Assembly (NCBI GenBank): GCA_037576195.1
Contig: CM075102.1
Location: forward strand, 50,650,745-50,714,744
DNA: 64,000 nt
Direction of reading: 5' to 3'
Origin: Phytoseiulus persimilis
Lineage: Eukaryota > Arthropoda > Arachnida > Mesostigmata > Phytoseiidae
Shown here: in pieces, positions 27,960 to 40,565 of the stretch
Layout of the letters: each line of letters starts with the position of its first letter
Numbering within the stretch: position 1 is the first letter of the stretch
Notes under the pieces: model-generated
Told to the model about the DNA's origin: nothing
Seen by the model: only the letters and a program-made list of their open reading frames with translations
Database searches by the model: none
Program-made: the position numbers and the translations under genes

Positions 27960-30900
27960 TGGCGACGGCCTGTATCGGCGCAGAGATTCGAGAGCCAGCG
28001 AGCAAGCAAGCTAGCGAGACCGTCAATTTGTTATACGATCAGTGAGAACCGGGACGGCCGAAGAGAGAGATAGCCTGGCTGGCTGGGTGCGTGCGTGCCT
28101 GCTTGCCGGGCGGCCCGCCTCCCAGCTTCTATCGTCCCCGCTTGACGTTTCTGTCGCACACACACCGGGCTCCGAGAACATCCAGTCTGCGATCCGAGCA
28201 TCGGAACCTCCAGTGGAGAAGAACCGGAGTCAACCTTGGAACCGGCCTCTTGAGAGACTTCGGTGGGAGCGGAATACGATGCGCGAATGGTTCTCTAACA
28301 CAAACAGAAAAGTGCCAATTTCTTCGAAACTTTCAACACACAAGCTCCTCGCAAAGCCACTCGGAGCGGATATCGTTCAAAGCTGTTATTGATCTTGATA
28401 CCGTGCTGCCTGCTTGAACGACACTTGCCAGCGTGTCACATCATCTCATCGATTTTCGAAACATGCTCTCGATACTATTGAGGAAAAGCCATTTCAAAAG
28501 CGGCTGCGAGCTGATTCCTCAGTCGCAAAAATGCCCAACGCTACCAGGACGAATGTCGCCCCCGGACGTCCTTTCGATGCCGCTCCGTGCAGGTGGAGCG
28601 GGCGCTGAGTCGGCAAGCAGGCTTCTCGCGTCCCTAAACAGTCCCCGAGGTGGGCCCGTGTTCCCGACGGGTATGATCCCTCCTCCAGAGCGCCGACCAG
28701 TTGAATTCATTCAAGTCTTCGGCTAAGAGTAGCAGAGTTCTTCGTCCTCGACTGTAGATCTCTAAAACCTCGGCGAGAATCGCTCATCAGCTTGATCCGC
28801 TGCTGCCCCGACTTCAAGTGATCGTGACAGAGCGGTTCTCGTTCGGGCCGATTCCTCTTCTCCAGCATCTCTTCTTCAATCGCTTGCTAATCATGCGGAA
28901 AAACCCTCTGAGCGGACCCACCAGTCCGAACGCTTGGTCGGCCGACCGGCCGGCTGGCCTGCTTGCTTGGCCGTTCGCGCGCTCAGACCGAATATCGGTA
29001 GACTGTATTGCTGCGTGCCTGCGTCCGTCCGTTCGCATGAAGAACGTTCAGGCTCCCTCCGCTGGTTGCTCTTTCGGCCGGACTCATTTCCTCCATGCTC
29101 CTCCACACATCCTGTCGTTGGTGGCCTGCTGTCCCGGATTTTAGTCTGGGAAGCGGGGTTCGTCCCGTTAAATACGAGTCCACTGAGAGACTCGGAAGAG
29201 CAGTTCGTTCACAGAATTCGTCTGCGTCACGATCTTCTACGGTATCGGAAGGGGGGACATCACGGCCGCATCTCACGGCCGCGTTGTCAGTGATCAGAAA
29301 CGCCCAATCAAGTGATCAGGTCAAGCATGCAGTCGATGGCATGACCGGCCGTTGAGGAATCAATTAGATGATATGCAAACGTCAGATCATCGCGTGAGAT
29401 TGCATCGTTGGGAAATCGAGCCGTCTCTCGCGATGCTGCGACCACTGCCTTGGCGTCGCAAGAGATCGACCGGGAGTCGACAGAACCGCTCCCGGAATGC
29501 TCGCTGGAAGTCGTCTCCTCCGACTTCGATTAGCACGATTTCTCAGGTCCAGGAGGGGTACATTGCAAAATCACAGCGTCGCGTCCCCCTCTCGAATTTA
29601 CCGCACAGCAGAGCCGCATAGCAGTAACAGCAGAGCACAATCCTGCTCATCCGGTCATCATCGTTCAGACAGCCAGGAAGTCTCACATGCGGTACATTTG
29701 GCTGCGCGTGGTACCACAGCGTCCTGGAAAGGTGGTATTACAGTCTCGAGCCGAACTCGAGGGCGTACACTCTGGGTTCGATATTTGCAGTTCACACCCT
29801 GACCACGAGAACCGTTTTTTAGGTCTTTGGTGAGTGCTCCCGGGGAGTCGCGTTACCCCCCCGCGCTCCGGGCTGTGGAAGAATTTTTGCGGAGATCCGC
29901 AGGAGGAAGCGAGAAAAGCCAATCAATAAGTACTGTTTCTCACTGCAACACAGAGGTGTAAGGAAGCTGATGTCGAGCCTTTATCGATTGGATTTCCCTG
30001 GCATTCTTGGTCGAGCTCCGTTGTCTGCCATGTGCTCACAGTGATTGGTTGTAGTTCCTCGGTACGAAAATCAGCCTCAACTGACGCCTCAAAAACTCCT
30101 TCACTCGGATAACAGATGTTGTAACTATCGGCAGCACTGAAAAGAGCAGTACCAGAGGTAGAGGCGCACCTAGTCAGACGGAATCTCGAGTCGTTTCTCG
30201 ACGCTCATTGAGCTGAGTTGTTTTGGAACACGAATGGAGCGTTGATGACTCAGCCAAGCTGAATATCACGGCTGTCAGAATGAGATTGAGACGATAACAC
30301 AGCTCTCCTGTGAGCTCGGCTCAGAAACAGAAGTAAAGGCAAGATTGTTGTTCCTTGCGACCATCGTCATTGACGACGACGCCGATGGAGTTCCGTCACG
30401 CCTGGCAAGCCCACGGCCGGAAGAACGGCCCCTTCTTCTCCAGCTCGGGTTTTTTGCTGATCGGAAACGAGCTCAAGCGATGACCGGTAGAACATATTCA
30501 TTCCAGAGATACCCCCGAGGTCCTGGAACTTCTACGACGCTACTCCTTTCAGGATGAGCTGTCGGAAGCGGAGCCAATCCCGAGAACGCCTCTTGTGATC
30601 AACAGCAATATTCGAAACTCTGCCGACCTGATCCCCGATTTCCGCTGACCGGCTCGAGCACGCAGACGATATACGTATGTCAGTATCGGCCGATCCATCA
30701 ACAGGTCCAGCCAGCGGTAGGAACGGCCGTCAGGACCGCGGATGTCACCTCAGATTCAACTGGCGAAGATGTCCGCGAGGGCTGAACCAACACGGAAAAC
30801 GCATTAGTAGACTCCCCGTGATCCGACGCGGATGGGCAACCGCGCGCTACACAAACTTCCACAACAGTATCGAGAGCGACTTTCATGCTCAGGACAATCC

Positions 30901-31633
30901 GAGTTCGTGTCAATAACGGAGGCGGGCTCGGTCCGATTCAGCTGACAGTTCGTCGCCATCCACCTCCTTCTGCCGTGACGGGAGTAGCTGTTCCCGCAGC
31001 GGGTAGGACGCAACCGCGATCGTGTCCTCCAATACCGAAACCAGCTCGAATGAAGTACGAAGTGAGGAGCACCTTGTCAGCGCCGGGCCTCCTCACCGAG
31101 TTTCGCATTCGTTCATAGATAGTGAACACCTCGCCGCATCAACCCGGTACGCGATCGAGATTTATCTCGTCGAAGATGTGTTCTGGCCCGATGAAACCGA
31201 AGTGTCCCGTCCTCGGGTCCTGATCGGGAGAAGCGCGACCGATGCATCGCCCCTGCCGTAAATCGTCGTTTGTTCTTCCGAGGGTGTCAGCGTTGCCGTC
31301 GAGCGTCGTTTCACATCGGCAGCTCCTTGCCTCTCCGGAGCTGGGGTTCGAGCCGCTTTATTTTCCCTCTCCCGCGGCGCTCGGGTCCCGCTCAGCCTTG
31401 GATGTCTGTCTCCCACTTGCCGCTGGTGTTCCTTTGGTTTCTATCTCAAATTTCCCGTCGGGGCCCGCTTCACTCCCCACGCGGAGGGCGGGGCAAGGGA
31501 TCTCCCTCCCCGCACATTCCTGAAAGCCACTCTACTTACCTGGCTTGCGAAGATTCTCCGCCAATATCCCAATTCCATTCTAATGCGAAAGGCGGTTCCT
31601 TGGAGCGGTTTCGAAGTTTCAATCTCTCACCCC

Positions 31634-31680
31634 GTTCGGGTTCGGGTTCGGCAGGCAGGCGTGCGTGCGTGCGTGCGTGC
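31634..31680. repeat. (GTTCGG)3 and (GTGC)5 tandem runs
   Basis: Three GTTCGG hexamers at 31634-31651, then GCAG units and five GTGC tetramers at 31661-31680. Confidence 0.85.
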
Positions 31681-34600
31681 GGGGCAGACCGGCCGGCACG
31701 GCTGTGTGAGCCAGATTGGCGCCTCGTTTTCCTCTTCTCGTTCACTTGGAAAAAAAAAAGAGAGAGGTGCGAGAGATAAATGATCTTATTCGTTCTTTTC
31801 TCGGAAGACTTCTGCACGCTCCAGCTAGGCAGGCTGACTGTTCCAATAGTAGTTCACTTTTGATTTTGGCTCCTCTCGCCAGCCCCGCTCGATCCATTCG
31901 TTTCTCCTCCCGCCCCGAATTCTCCCAACCCGCCGTCCTCCGGCGAGTCAATCCGCGGCTTCAACCCGGAACGCTCCTCCGCGCAGTTCAACGAAAAAAA
32001 ATTGAAAGTGATTCCCGAATTCTCTCGATTGTTTGTTCCGGAGATAATCTCTGCGCCGAGATCGAATGGGGAACCGAGCCGGGTAGCTCACCAGAGAGTG
32101 AGGCACTCCGATCCCGAACCTACAGCGGACACGATTGAAGCCCACCGCTGAACGGTCTCCCGGCGTCTCGGCATGACGCAGATATCCCCTCTGGTGCTCG
32201 TAATCCGAGCGGTTGGAGTGTTTAAGGAACACAAGCCGCACGATCGATAGGGATCTTCCGGTGAAGGACCGTGGAGCTCGGGCCGGACGCTGAACCGTCG
32301 GAACCGTGCCGGAGATTAGGGTCGTCAGTGAGCTGCTCAGTCAGACGGCGGTCACTTGTCAGGCATTGAGTTGAGCGGGCGTTGTAAGCGGGCCGCAGTA
32401 AGCGCTACCACACTGTGGCTAGTTGTAACGGGTTGTGGAGACGGGGAACGACAAGGGAGAGCGGGTCCGGCTTGCTAAAATTGTTACATCCAAAAGGAGC
32501 AAGCGGCAGACAGGAAGGAAGAGGACCCTAATGTCTAAGAGACCGTGACGCGACTAGAGAGACAAACCTCTGGGAAGCTTCGTGGATGTTGTAACCGGGG
32601 CAGAGTGTGGGTTCGGGCGCAACTACGAGACAGAACGAGCGAAACTCGCGAGAGAATACGAGCGGGAAACGTGAGGCGAACAGCGAAACACTGTCGCGGA
32701 AGAACAGCAACGAAGGTTCTCGCGATGAGACAGGTTGAGGCGTACGATCGCTCGCGTTCAAGAACGCTCAGAGTACCTATCTGCGTCATTGCCCCATGGA
32801 TGGATGCTCTCGGAATCAATCGGGACAGCGGTGGTTCTCGACGAACTTCGGAGATGGCAACCCAGAGATATCTACCTCTGGAGTCTTCTCTTCCGGGAAT
32901 CAAGTTCCGCTGCCATGGGGACAGCGGAACGCTTGCGTCAGCGATCGATGCTCACCTCAGGAACAGGTGCATGTTGCGCGCAAAGATTGCTCCGTGATAC
33001 GGAAAGTTTTGAGACTCAGATCTCATAGAGGTTCCGTTAAGACTCCGAAGTTTAACTCTCTCCCGATGGAGATTCCAGCTCCGGAATCGAGCGCCACCGC
33101 CTATTCCGGGCACTCAGTTTCCGGCTAATTAACCCTATATCGATGATTTCGGGCGAAAGCCCGATTTTCTCGGGGACGAGGGATCCATCCCGGCTCCGAA
33201 CGACGGATTCCTTGAGGAGTCGATGGGAGCGCCACGCACGAGCAGATCGGACGCGACCCTGAGCCCCGACTCCGACTTCTCCTCCACCTCGGAAGAAGAT
33301 AATCGAGATCGCTGGAATGGCCATTGAACTTCCTTCACAGGACCTCGAGGAAAGTTTGTGATGTAAACATCCTCCGGTTGATTCTAAGCCGACGTCTTGG
33401 CTGCGGGCACATCTGACCGCAGCGGTTTCAAAACAGGTATGTCGTTGCCTAGCAACAGAATCCCTCGGTTGAATTCATCCGACGATGCTTGTTCATGCTG
33501 CTTGTTCAAACACGCGGATGGGAGTTCTGCCACGCGCGCGATCAGCTGGGGCTGTTCGGACCGCCAACACGTCGGCCCACTTCCGAACACTCCTCTGAGC
33601 TCGGTTCGGCGTGACAAAACTCGGACGGGAGACTCCTGATTTCCGCGGCGAATTTTAGCTGCAGCCCGACCCCGGAACGATTTCGCTCGGCCTCATGACT
33701 GCACGTAGTTTCCGAGGGCGCAACAGGAGCAAAATTCGATTTTTTCCCCTTCGTAAAAATCGCCGAAAACGCAAGCTATCATCACGCCACACGCACGCTG
33801 ACAAAATTCGAGAGTTTTTATAATTCCGAAAAGGCTGAGAAGCGGTTGCCTCTGCGGCGGGATCTTGACGCCGTGTGCGGCGAAGTTTTTACGACACTAA
33901 GTATAGTACGAAGAGAGTTCACGTGACCTCCTCCCAACACACCTAGACAGCTTGCCGGTCGTCCACCCGCGCGCCCGCTCACCGCATCAGACGACGCACA
34001 CTCGCGTACACTGCCGCAGAGGTTCCGACGACACGAAAATGGCGAATTTTCGCTGAGGAGGCAAGCCGCCAAATAGGATTGCAATTTCCCGTATCGAAGT
34101 TGTAACAGCTGAAGCAAGCGGCGGCCTGCCTTGTTCGCTTTCGTTGCCGCCGATGATTTGTAGAGTTTAGAACACGTCTACATGAGCAATTTGGGAGAAT
34201 TTCTAGAAGCGTCGCCGTTGAAATCTTCGACACTCGTTCACCAGCCTCCTATCACGGATCGGGCTCCCCTACTGGAACCGATCCCGGGACCCGGACTCGA
34301 CGTCCTTGCTTCGAACCGTGCTCCCACCTGTAGATACTGCGCGCGTTCCCGTCTACGATTACGGAAAGAAGGACGCGGCTCCCGCGGCTGCGATCTAAGG
34401 CCACCCAGAGAGGAGAATAGACAGGGCTCCAGTAGGTATTATACGTTGGCAGGAAGCCGGGTAGATGGCGTTCGGGCGGAACGTGCAGAAGGACGAAGAT
34501 TGCCCGTCGCTTATTTGCATGTTTGGCCAGGCTGCCCCCGGTCGAGTCGCCGACGGTTTTCAAGCCAACTGAACCCAACAAGGATGAAGCCTAACTCGTC

Positions 34601-35019
34601 GTACACGTCCGGAACCACCGCTCCTCGGCCACCTTGCGGGCTTGTCTAGTGGGCTCCCCCACGCTAACTCTCCACGGATTCTGTTGGATTCGCGAGGAAT
34701 TTCAAGCCTTCTACCGGCTCTTCGCTAGTTCTTCGAAACTCCTCCTGGCTCCAGTCATGCATGCCTATCGCCAGCGGTGCGATGACTAGCCCAAGCCGAT
34801 AACGCGAGCCCGGGGAGCTCGGCGGCTGCTGCTGATGCGTACTTTGATAGAAAGCTGCCCTGTTGGCCCGACTGTATGTCCGTCGTTCGGTCCGTCCTTC
34901 TATCTATCCGTAGGCAAGCTCTCATCCAGCAAGCCACCGACTGATATCAAGCCGCGTCTGTTTATTTTTGCCTCCCTTCATTGGAATATGCACATAAATT
35001 CTGCAAGGTCTGCTCGCAG

Positions 35020-35045
35020 CGACTTCGCGCACGTGCGCGAAGTCG
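35020..35045. promoter_or_regulatory. 26-bp perfect palindrome centred on CACGTG
   Basis: Both halves (cgacttcgcgcac and gtgcgcgaagtcg) are exact complements with no spacer, centred on an E-box CACGTG flanked by GCG/CGC. Both strands therefore read the same words. A site for a dimeric bHLH factor is one explanation, and a cruciform-prone palindrome another. No adjacent gene was identified on either side. Confidence 0.55.
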
Positions 35046-36235
35046 GGTGCTCTGTCTGTCCGTCGGTGGGTTGGTCTGTTTTTTGGTCTGAATGTCGTTC
35101 CGTGCATTTGGCCATGTCTTCTCCTGGAGCCGTCTGTCCGATCGGAGTTGACGGTTAGCTCGAAGAAGAGCTTTCTTTTTGTCGATGTTCGTCCAACGAT
35201 TAGCGAGTCGGAAGGAGAAATATCTCCTTCTTCCCGCATGTGTTAAGTGAATCTGTTATTCAAATTTATGTACGAAGATCGATTGCCTTACTTCCCACGA
35301 GCTTGACACAGCCACACGGGACGAACGCTCGAGTTGAACAGTCACTACTTATCCCTATTTGTCCGTGGAAAGCATCTCTCCGTGACCGTGGTTCTGGCTT
35401 CTTTGTGTGAGGAAGAGACGTATGGCTCCATTGAATACTTCTCTCGGTCGGGAAAACCATTCAGTTTTCGGAGGTTATGGAAACGGTTCTAAGAGAGGAA
35501 CGTGACGCTCGCGAAGGACTCCATGCGACCGAAATACGTGTTGCGTAAGAGGCTAATCAATGGACGAACAACGGAGTCGTTGCCGCGCTCCCGGCTCGGT
35601 GGCGCCATCTGCGGCGCTTGGGAGAAGAGTGCTCACGTTCTCAACAGAGGCTGGAGCTTACTCCTCTTCAGATAACGAAGTTGAAGTTCCGACACATCGA
35701 GCCGGTATCAGTCTTCTGGACCATAGTCGGCGAGGGCCACTGTGCCGGAATTCTCGGTGGCCTCATGGGCCAGAGAATGAAGGCGTGGCCGCTCGAGAAC
35801 GATGACGAAAAATAGTCAGTGTCCGGTCAGGTCCCATGGAAAACTCTGTCGCGTGGAGATGCTGTCTCGTATGCTGCACGAACAATGTTGACAGCTTGGG
35901 GGAAGTTGTTTGATGAGGTTCTCTGCGAAGAGATCGGGGTCCGAATTCGTTTCGTTGAACAGCAACACAAGTACAGTGTTGCGGTTTGCTGGTGCGTATT
36001 TCCTCCTCTGCACCCTATATGATCGAAGGCCATGTCCATCCTTGGCTTGTCCGGCCATCGACTGGAAAGGATATGACTTTTTCCAAACGAATCGCTGCCC
36101 TCCCTGCCAATATTTCGAAATACACAGCTGACGCTTATGTCACTGAAATAAGCGATACTACCGTCGAGACTTTCGCAATGGTTTTCCAACCATTTGGCGC
36201 CTTGAGTTTCCATATTTCAGCTCATCTGTATTCGC

Positions 36236-36272
36236 TCGGAGAAACTCGTGTTGAAAACACGAGTTTCTCCGA
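36236..36272. repeat. perfect hairpin: 17-bp stem, 3-base loop
   Basis: The left arm tcggagaaactcgtgtt is followed by the loop gaa and the exact complement aacacgagtttctccga. This is the tightest stem-loop found in the window. It is too short for a typical microRNA precursor. It may be a small inverted duplication, a transcript terminator-like or histone-type hairpin, or a foldback artefact. No canonical histone 3' hairpin sequence is present. Confidence 0.6.
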
Positions 36273-36608
36273 ATGATCTGGACGCGATAATCCTTCTCGG
36301 ACTGCGTAGCGGAACCTGGATTTCAGGCTATCATAGAGTTCAGAGTAGACCTCGTTTCCCTTTCAACGGATAACAGAAAATAATCATGTTCCGTTGAGAA
36401 AATGACGGAAATTTTCCCTAACGGGGAACACTCCAGGATTTCTCATCATCCGTTCAACGGAAGATGGGGTCCGGTCCAGAGCCATGCGAAACCTCACGCT
36501 GTCTCTCTCCGGGAGCGGCTCATCTAAACTCTGCGAGAGGTGGATTCATTCACGACAATTGTGCTCTGGATATCTCTGCTTCAGCAGACAGTTAGGCAAC
36601 TTTTCTCT

Positions 36609-37369
36609 TTATGCTTTCCTTGGGGAGCATCTGTCTAGAGGTCGCGCAAATATACGTGAGAGAAAGTGCTGGCGAGCAGGACCAGAACCGATGGGGCCAG
36701 TAAATTCGGGCTGGATCAAGTCTACATTATATCTTCTTCCCGTGTATTTCCGAGTGATTTTCAGTGCTTCTTCGCTTACGTTCCTCGGTATCTTACAGTG
36801 CCCGACCTTCCTGAGCTTTATCATGAAGATGCTTCCGAGCGTTCAGATCACTGGCATCTCTGGGGGTTCGCTCACATCCGTAACTTCGCTTTTGAACTCG
36901 GAGCCGCATTCGTCCGCGTCCAGATCCTCCTGCCAAAGGAAATCGCCGGTCACCGTTCGCATTCAGTTTGGAGGTTCACGAGGTGTCATTCAGATGGAGT
37001 CAACGGGGCCGAGGAACAAAGAATCGTCCCTTGAGAACGCTCATCTGAAGGTACTCTCGGAGTTTATTCTCGGCATAGACCTAGGGAGCGTATCGCCTTC
37101 TGTGCTCTCATCGGATTTTAGGGAATCGAGCCGTAGCCCTCAAACCAGTGCTCCCGGACAGCTGTCATGGCCGCATCATTCGAACCGCTATACATTCGAA
37201 CACCAAGGGAGCTCTCCGAAGAGTCCACACTGACGATAGCCATCCGGGTCGAATGTGCACCTCTGATGACGATGAGAGGGTGCAGATCAGGCTGCGGATA
37301 TTTGATGTGAGGAAGCCTGAAAGTTTTGAGCACAGCGTTCTTCCCTTCATAATTCAGCTGCTCCGCGCT
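36609..37369 (-). CDS. candidate minus-strand exons of an unrecognised gene (partial)
   Basis: Three pieces look exonic. (1) 37369-37118: open from an acceptor (agctcttag) to a TAA, with codon use like that of the acyl-CoA synthetase gene, containing NYEGKNAVLKTFRLPH and DDAAMTAVREHWFEGY-like text. A donor agag|gtgcac inside it would leave phase 1. (2) 36929-36797 (133 bases): strong acceptor (gatttcctttggcag), donor gtaaga, open in one frame reading GSGRGRMRLRVQKRS... LHDKAQEGRAL; its phase fits that donor. (3) 36630-36609: a 22-base terminal exon after acceptor cctctagacag, ending CSPRKA and TAA. The internal intron would be about 320 bases and the last 166. Family unknown. The plus strand here also carries a 249-codon frame, so the strand is not certain. 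Confidence 0.3.
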
Positions 37370-40300
37370 CTAAGAGCTATGAACGAGCCGAAGCATCGGT
37401 TTACTAAGTGATACAGGCTCAGTGACATCGATGCCCTCAGGGCCATCACACGGCTTCCCATTAGTAGGAAATCTGTGCGCCATTTGGGCTTTTTAAGTTC
37501 CTATGGTCATCTATACGTGCTGCGTGCACTCCTCCCCTTTTGTTCGACCCTCCTCCAGTGGAGCCTCAAGCAAACCACGCCGCGTCCTCTTCCTCGTTAT
37601 CAACGTGGCTTTTAAAGAGGATAGCTGCGGACCACAAGAAGATGGAGCTGATGCCCACCGATATCACGTGCATGATGCTCATCGATACGAGATTCAAAAC
37701 AGTGAAACGTTTGACCAAAATAAATCACAACTTTCGAAGTCCGCCGACTCAGCATATTTGAGTACGTGGCATCAAGGCGCGGTAGGCGATCGTGCGTCAG
37801 AGGGAGGGGAGGTCGCGATGTGCATCTATGGAACGCGAGTCCCCGGGCGTCAGCTGGCTCCTTCACTCCTCATTGCCGTTTCCAGAAGCGCGCAGCAAGC
37901 CCAGGTCAAACTTCTTGAGTGCGAAGCCACCCGTCACCGACTTCGAAGGGAGCAACGCTAGCGCGGAAGGACACGATTTATATGTGTCATCGGGGCCCGA
38001 AAACGAAGTCGAGAGGAGACTCGCATGTACTTTTTGCTTCACGGAAGTATGGCGAGTACTTCCACTGAACGAACTCACGTCGACCCGGGAACGAGACATG
38101 AAGTTGGGCGCAATCAGTTATATGAAAGACCAGGGCGCGTTCGTTGACGGGGGCGCTCGAGGTGTTGCGACCGAGCGCGGGAGATTAAAGACAGCTTTGA
38201 TAAAAAGAACTTCTAGTCTGCGTCGCCCTAATTAGGGGTGAGTGAGAACGCGAAACAAACTGAGAAATTGCGTTCGGGATAAAAAAGAAAAACTATTTGC
38301 CTCCCTGACAGACACCAACAACCGGCTATGTTTCACAACAGACTGAAGAGTGATTTGTTGACAGGAGCCCAAAAGCCGCCATTTGTGCCAAGAGCTCTGC
38401 ATAAACGTTGTGTGAGGCTCCGAGGTCACGTCAATCGTTCTTGCCTCCACTCTGGGTTGGAGGATGAAACCTGGGAAGGAAGTGGGAAGATTGGAGAATG
38501 TTTCAGTTCCTCCCGTCTAGACAGGATCATTTGTCCCTCTCTAATGATGGTCAACACCGCGTTCTTACTCTCGCGTTGTCGTATTCCGCGGTGTTGATCA
38601 TCATCTTACGGTGAGAGACGCTGACGAATCCACGGTCAACTCAACTACCCTGTCTGAGAATTAGGACAATCAGCCGCGATTCTTGGAGGACTTCTGGAGA
38701 ATCCTCTTGATAGCATCAGCTTGCCTCACAGCCTCACACTGGGGAAGCTGCTTGAGCGGACAAAATCAGGACCGAACCTTCTTGGGCCTGATGAGCGGAT
38801 GCTCCGAATTCCGAGCGTCTATGATGAAGAGATGTTCGGCACCAGGAGCTCGAATCCGGAAAAGTGTATTCACCCGAAATGAAACTGAAATTCTAGAAGC
38901 TTAATCTTCAAGGGCCTCGTCGATGAGATTCTGGTGCGGAGCTCCAGCTAGGAAGTGGATGCGCTCGAGATTCAGCTTCATATTTCGCCTCTGACGAAAG
39001 CCTATTCAAAGTCGCGTGGCGTCTGATTTCAACTGGAGAGTATTGAGCTTGGCTAGTGAGGGGCAAAAACGTTCAATGACGTACACGTATGCTTACGGTG
39101 ATTTCCCGAGGAGGAGAAAAACGTTTATTCCGAGCCCGCCCTCGCTGCTGTGAAGGACAGAACTATTATTAAAGCGCTCGACGATAAAAACCTCTGATGG
39201 GAAACGTAGGTACGATGGGCAAGGCATGAAAACCGCTCCGGACGAGTGGAAAGGTGATCGATTTGCACCGATTCTCCTTCTTCTCGTCGGTAACAGTTGT
39301 GAACGCTGTGTCGGAAGGAGGATTATAAAATCCGTTGAAGATGTGGTTTTCACTGACGGCCCCCAGTTGCACTCTGGTTGTCTGATGCGCAGAGCTGGTC
39401 GAATGAGAGGCCTGAGAGGTGAATGAATGGACCTGTTCTGTCGACCTTGTGGGGCTAAACCGGCTCGACCGAAAGAAACGGAAATGATTCCCAGAATGGG
39501 AAACCATTCAAAACATCGATGGGCTACATTGCCGATTGTTCAGCGAATCGTTGACGTCGCTACTGCCGTTGGGTTCGGGGATGCTCAAAGAACGGATGAA
39601 TGACGGCGGACGAGACAATGGTGCGATTTCGCTCATTTCGGGGTGTCTGTGATTCGCTGAGCTTGAGCCGCATCGCTAGTGTTCCATCGAAAGTGAACGC
39701 TTGGAGGCCGGGTTGTCTCAGGGCGGCGTGTTTGTTCGTTCGTTTGCGTGCGTGCGATCGTGCGTGCTCGCGTATACACACCATTCGATTGCCAACACTT
39801 GATTTTTATTTGAGACCAAACATTCGAAATCGCTCCTGTCATCGACTGTTCGCTGCGGCGGGGGAAGCAGAAGCCGCTAAACCGACAATGACAAGGAAAC
39901 TCGCTGCTTGACTCGCGAAACTGAAGAAGACTGAAACCGTGATGGGTGTCTTTGTCAATACAGCTGTCAATCGGTGACATCTATGTATTCGTTATCGTGA
40001 TGCATTCAATTTGCATCGACTCAGGGACGATTACCGTGGTAATATGTTGTCCCGAAACGGTTTCGGCTAGCTAAAAAACTATTCCATCATTCGTGTCAGG
40101 GTCGTCTCTGGGTTTGTGACTGCCGAGCATCTTCTGTGGACGACATCGTCGGTGAGAAATGCATCAGTGGAGCTGTATGAGTGCTCGTGACGTAATCATG
40201 GAGAGAGCTTTGGAGACCTCGATTTGTTTCTCGCGGAACTCTCGATCCCACTCCTGAGATTCGGCGGCATTGTCGAGCCCCACTTTTCGTTCGGCTCACG

Positions 40301-40565
40301 TTGACCATCATTTCAGGTTACCATCACGTGCGCTCCGGTCTCCTCATCCCGATTATACCTCAACGGAATCCAGGATTGAGAACTAACATCAACGACTGTA
40401 TGAAACAGGACTCCAAAGAGCGCAACGGCAGTTTTCTGCTATCGAATTTAATAGAGTGCCGGGAACACGCTTCGGAGCAATATCGACAGACAATGGACAT
40501 AGAGGCTACAGCTTTATTCAAGAGGATCGCCGACGAAAATAACAAAACGAATTGACGAATATCAG
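37370..40565. other. no secure gene; scattered open frames
   Basis: Several 60- to 150-codon frames overlap on both strands (for example 37503-37961 plus, with a lysine-rich alternative frame at 37540-37761). None carries a recognised motif, and no consistent exon chain could be built. The tract 39720-39780 is period-4 (gttcgttcgtttgcgtgcgtgcg). Confidence 0.4.

Larger units (their letters stand above)
10501..35019. other. no recognisable gene; probable intergenic or intronic DNA
   Basis: Apart from the homopolymers and microsatellites listed separately, I see no conserved motif, no transposase or reverse transcriptase signature and no RNA gene. Isolated donor-like words (gtaagt or gtgagt near 10685, 15264, 15806, 20505 and 25145) occur at about the chance rate. 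Open frames up to 246 codons exist, the longest crossing the G24 run at 27936. Short A/T-rich words such as gtaattaaatttattg (16829) stand out against the GC-rich background and could be homeodomain-type sites, unproven. Confidence 0.55.

Noticed and set aside
27333-28073. 246-codon plus-strand ORF
   Set aside because: Its length is partly due to crossing the G24 homopolymer, and its composition is low-complexity.
35618-36276. Ionotropic-receptor-like fragments (RHIEPVSVFW..., ETFAMVFQPFG)
   Set aside because: A vague resemblance to ligand-binding and pre-membrane segments of arthropod ionotropic receptors, but in different frames, with no membrane helices in order and no splice chain.
36484-37233. 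249-codon ATG ORF on the plus strand
   Set aside because: No motif, and the antisense strand shows better splice-bounded exon candidates over the same bases. Not excluded, but not called.
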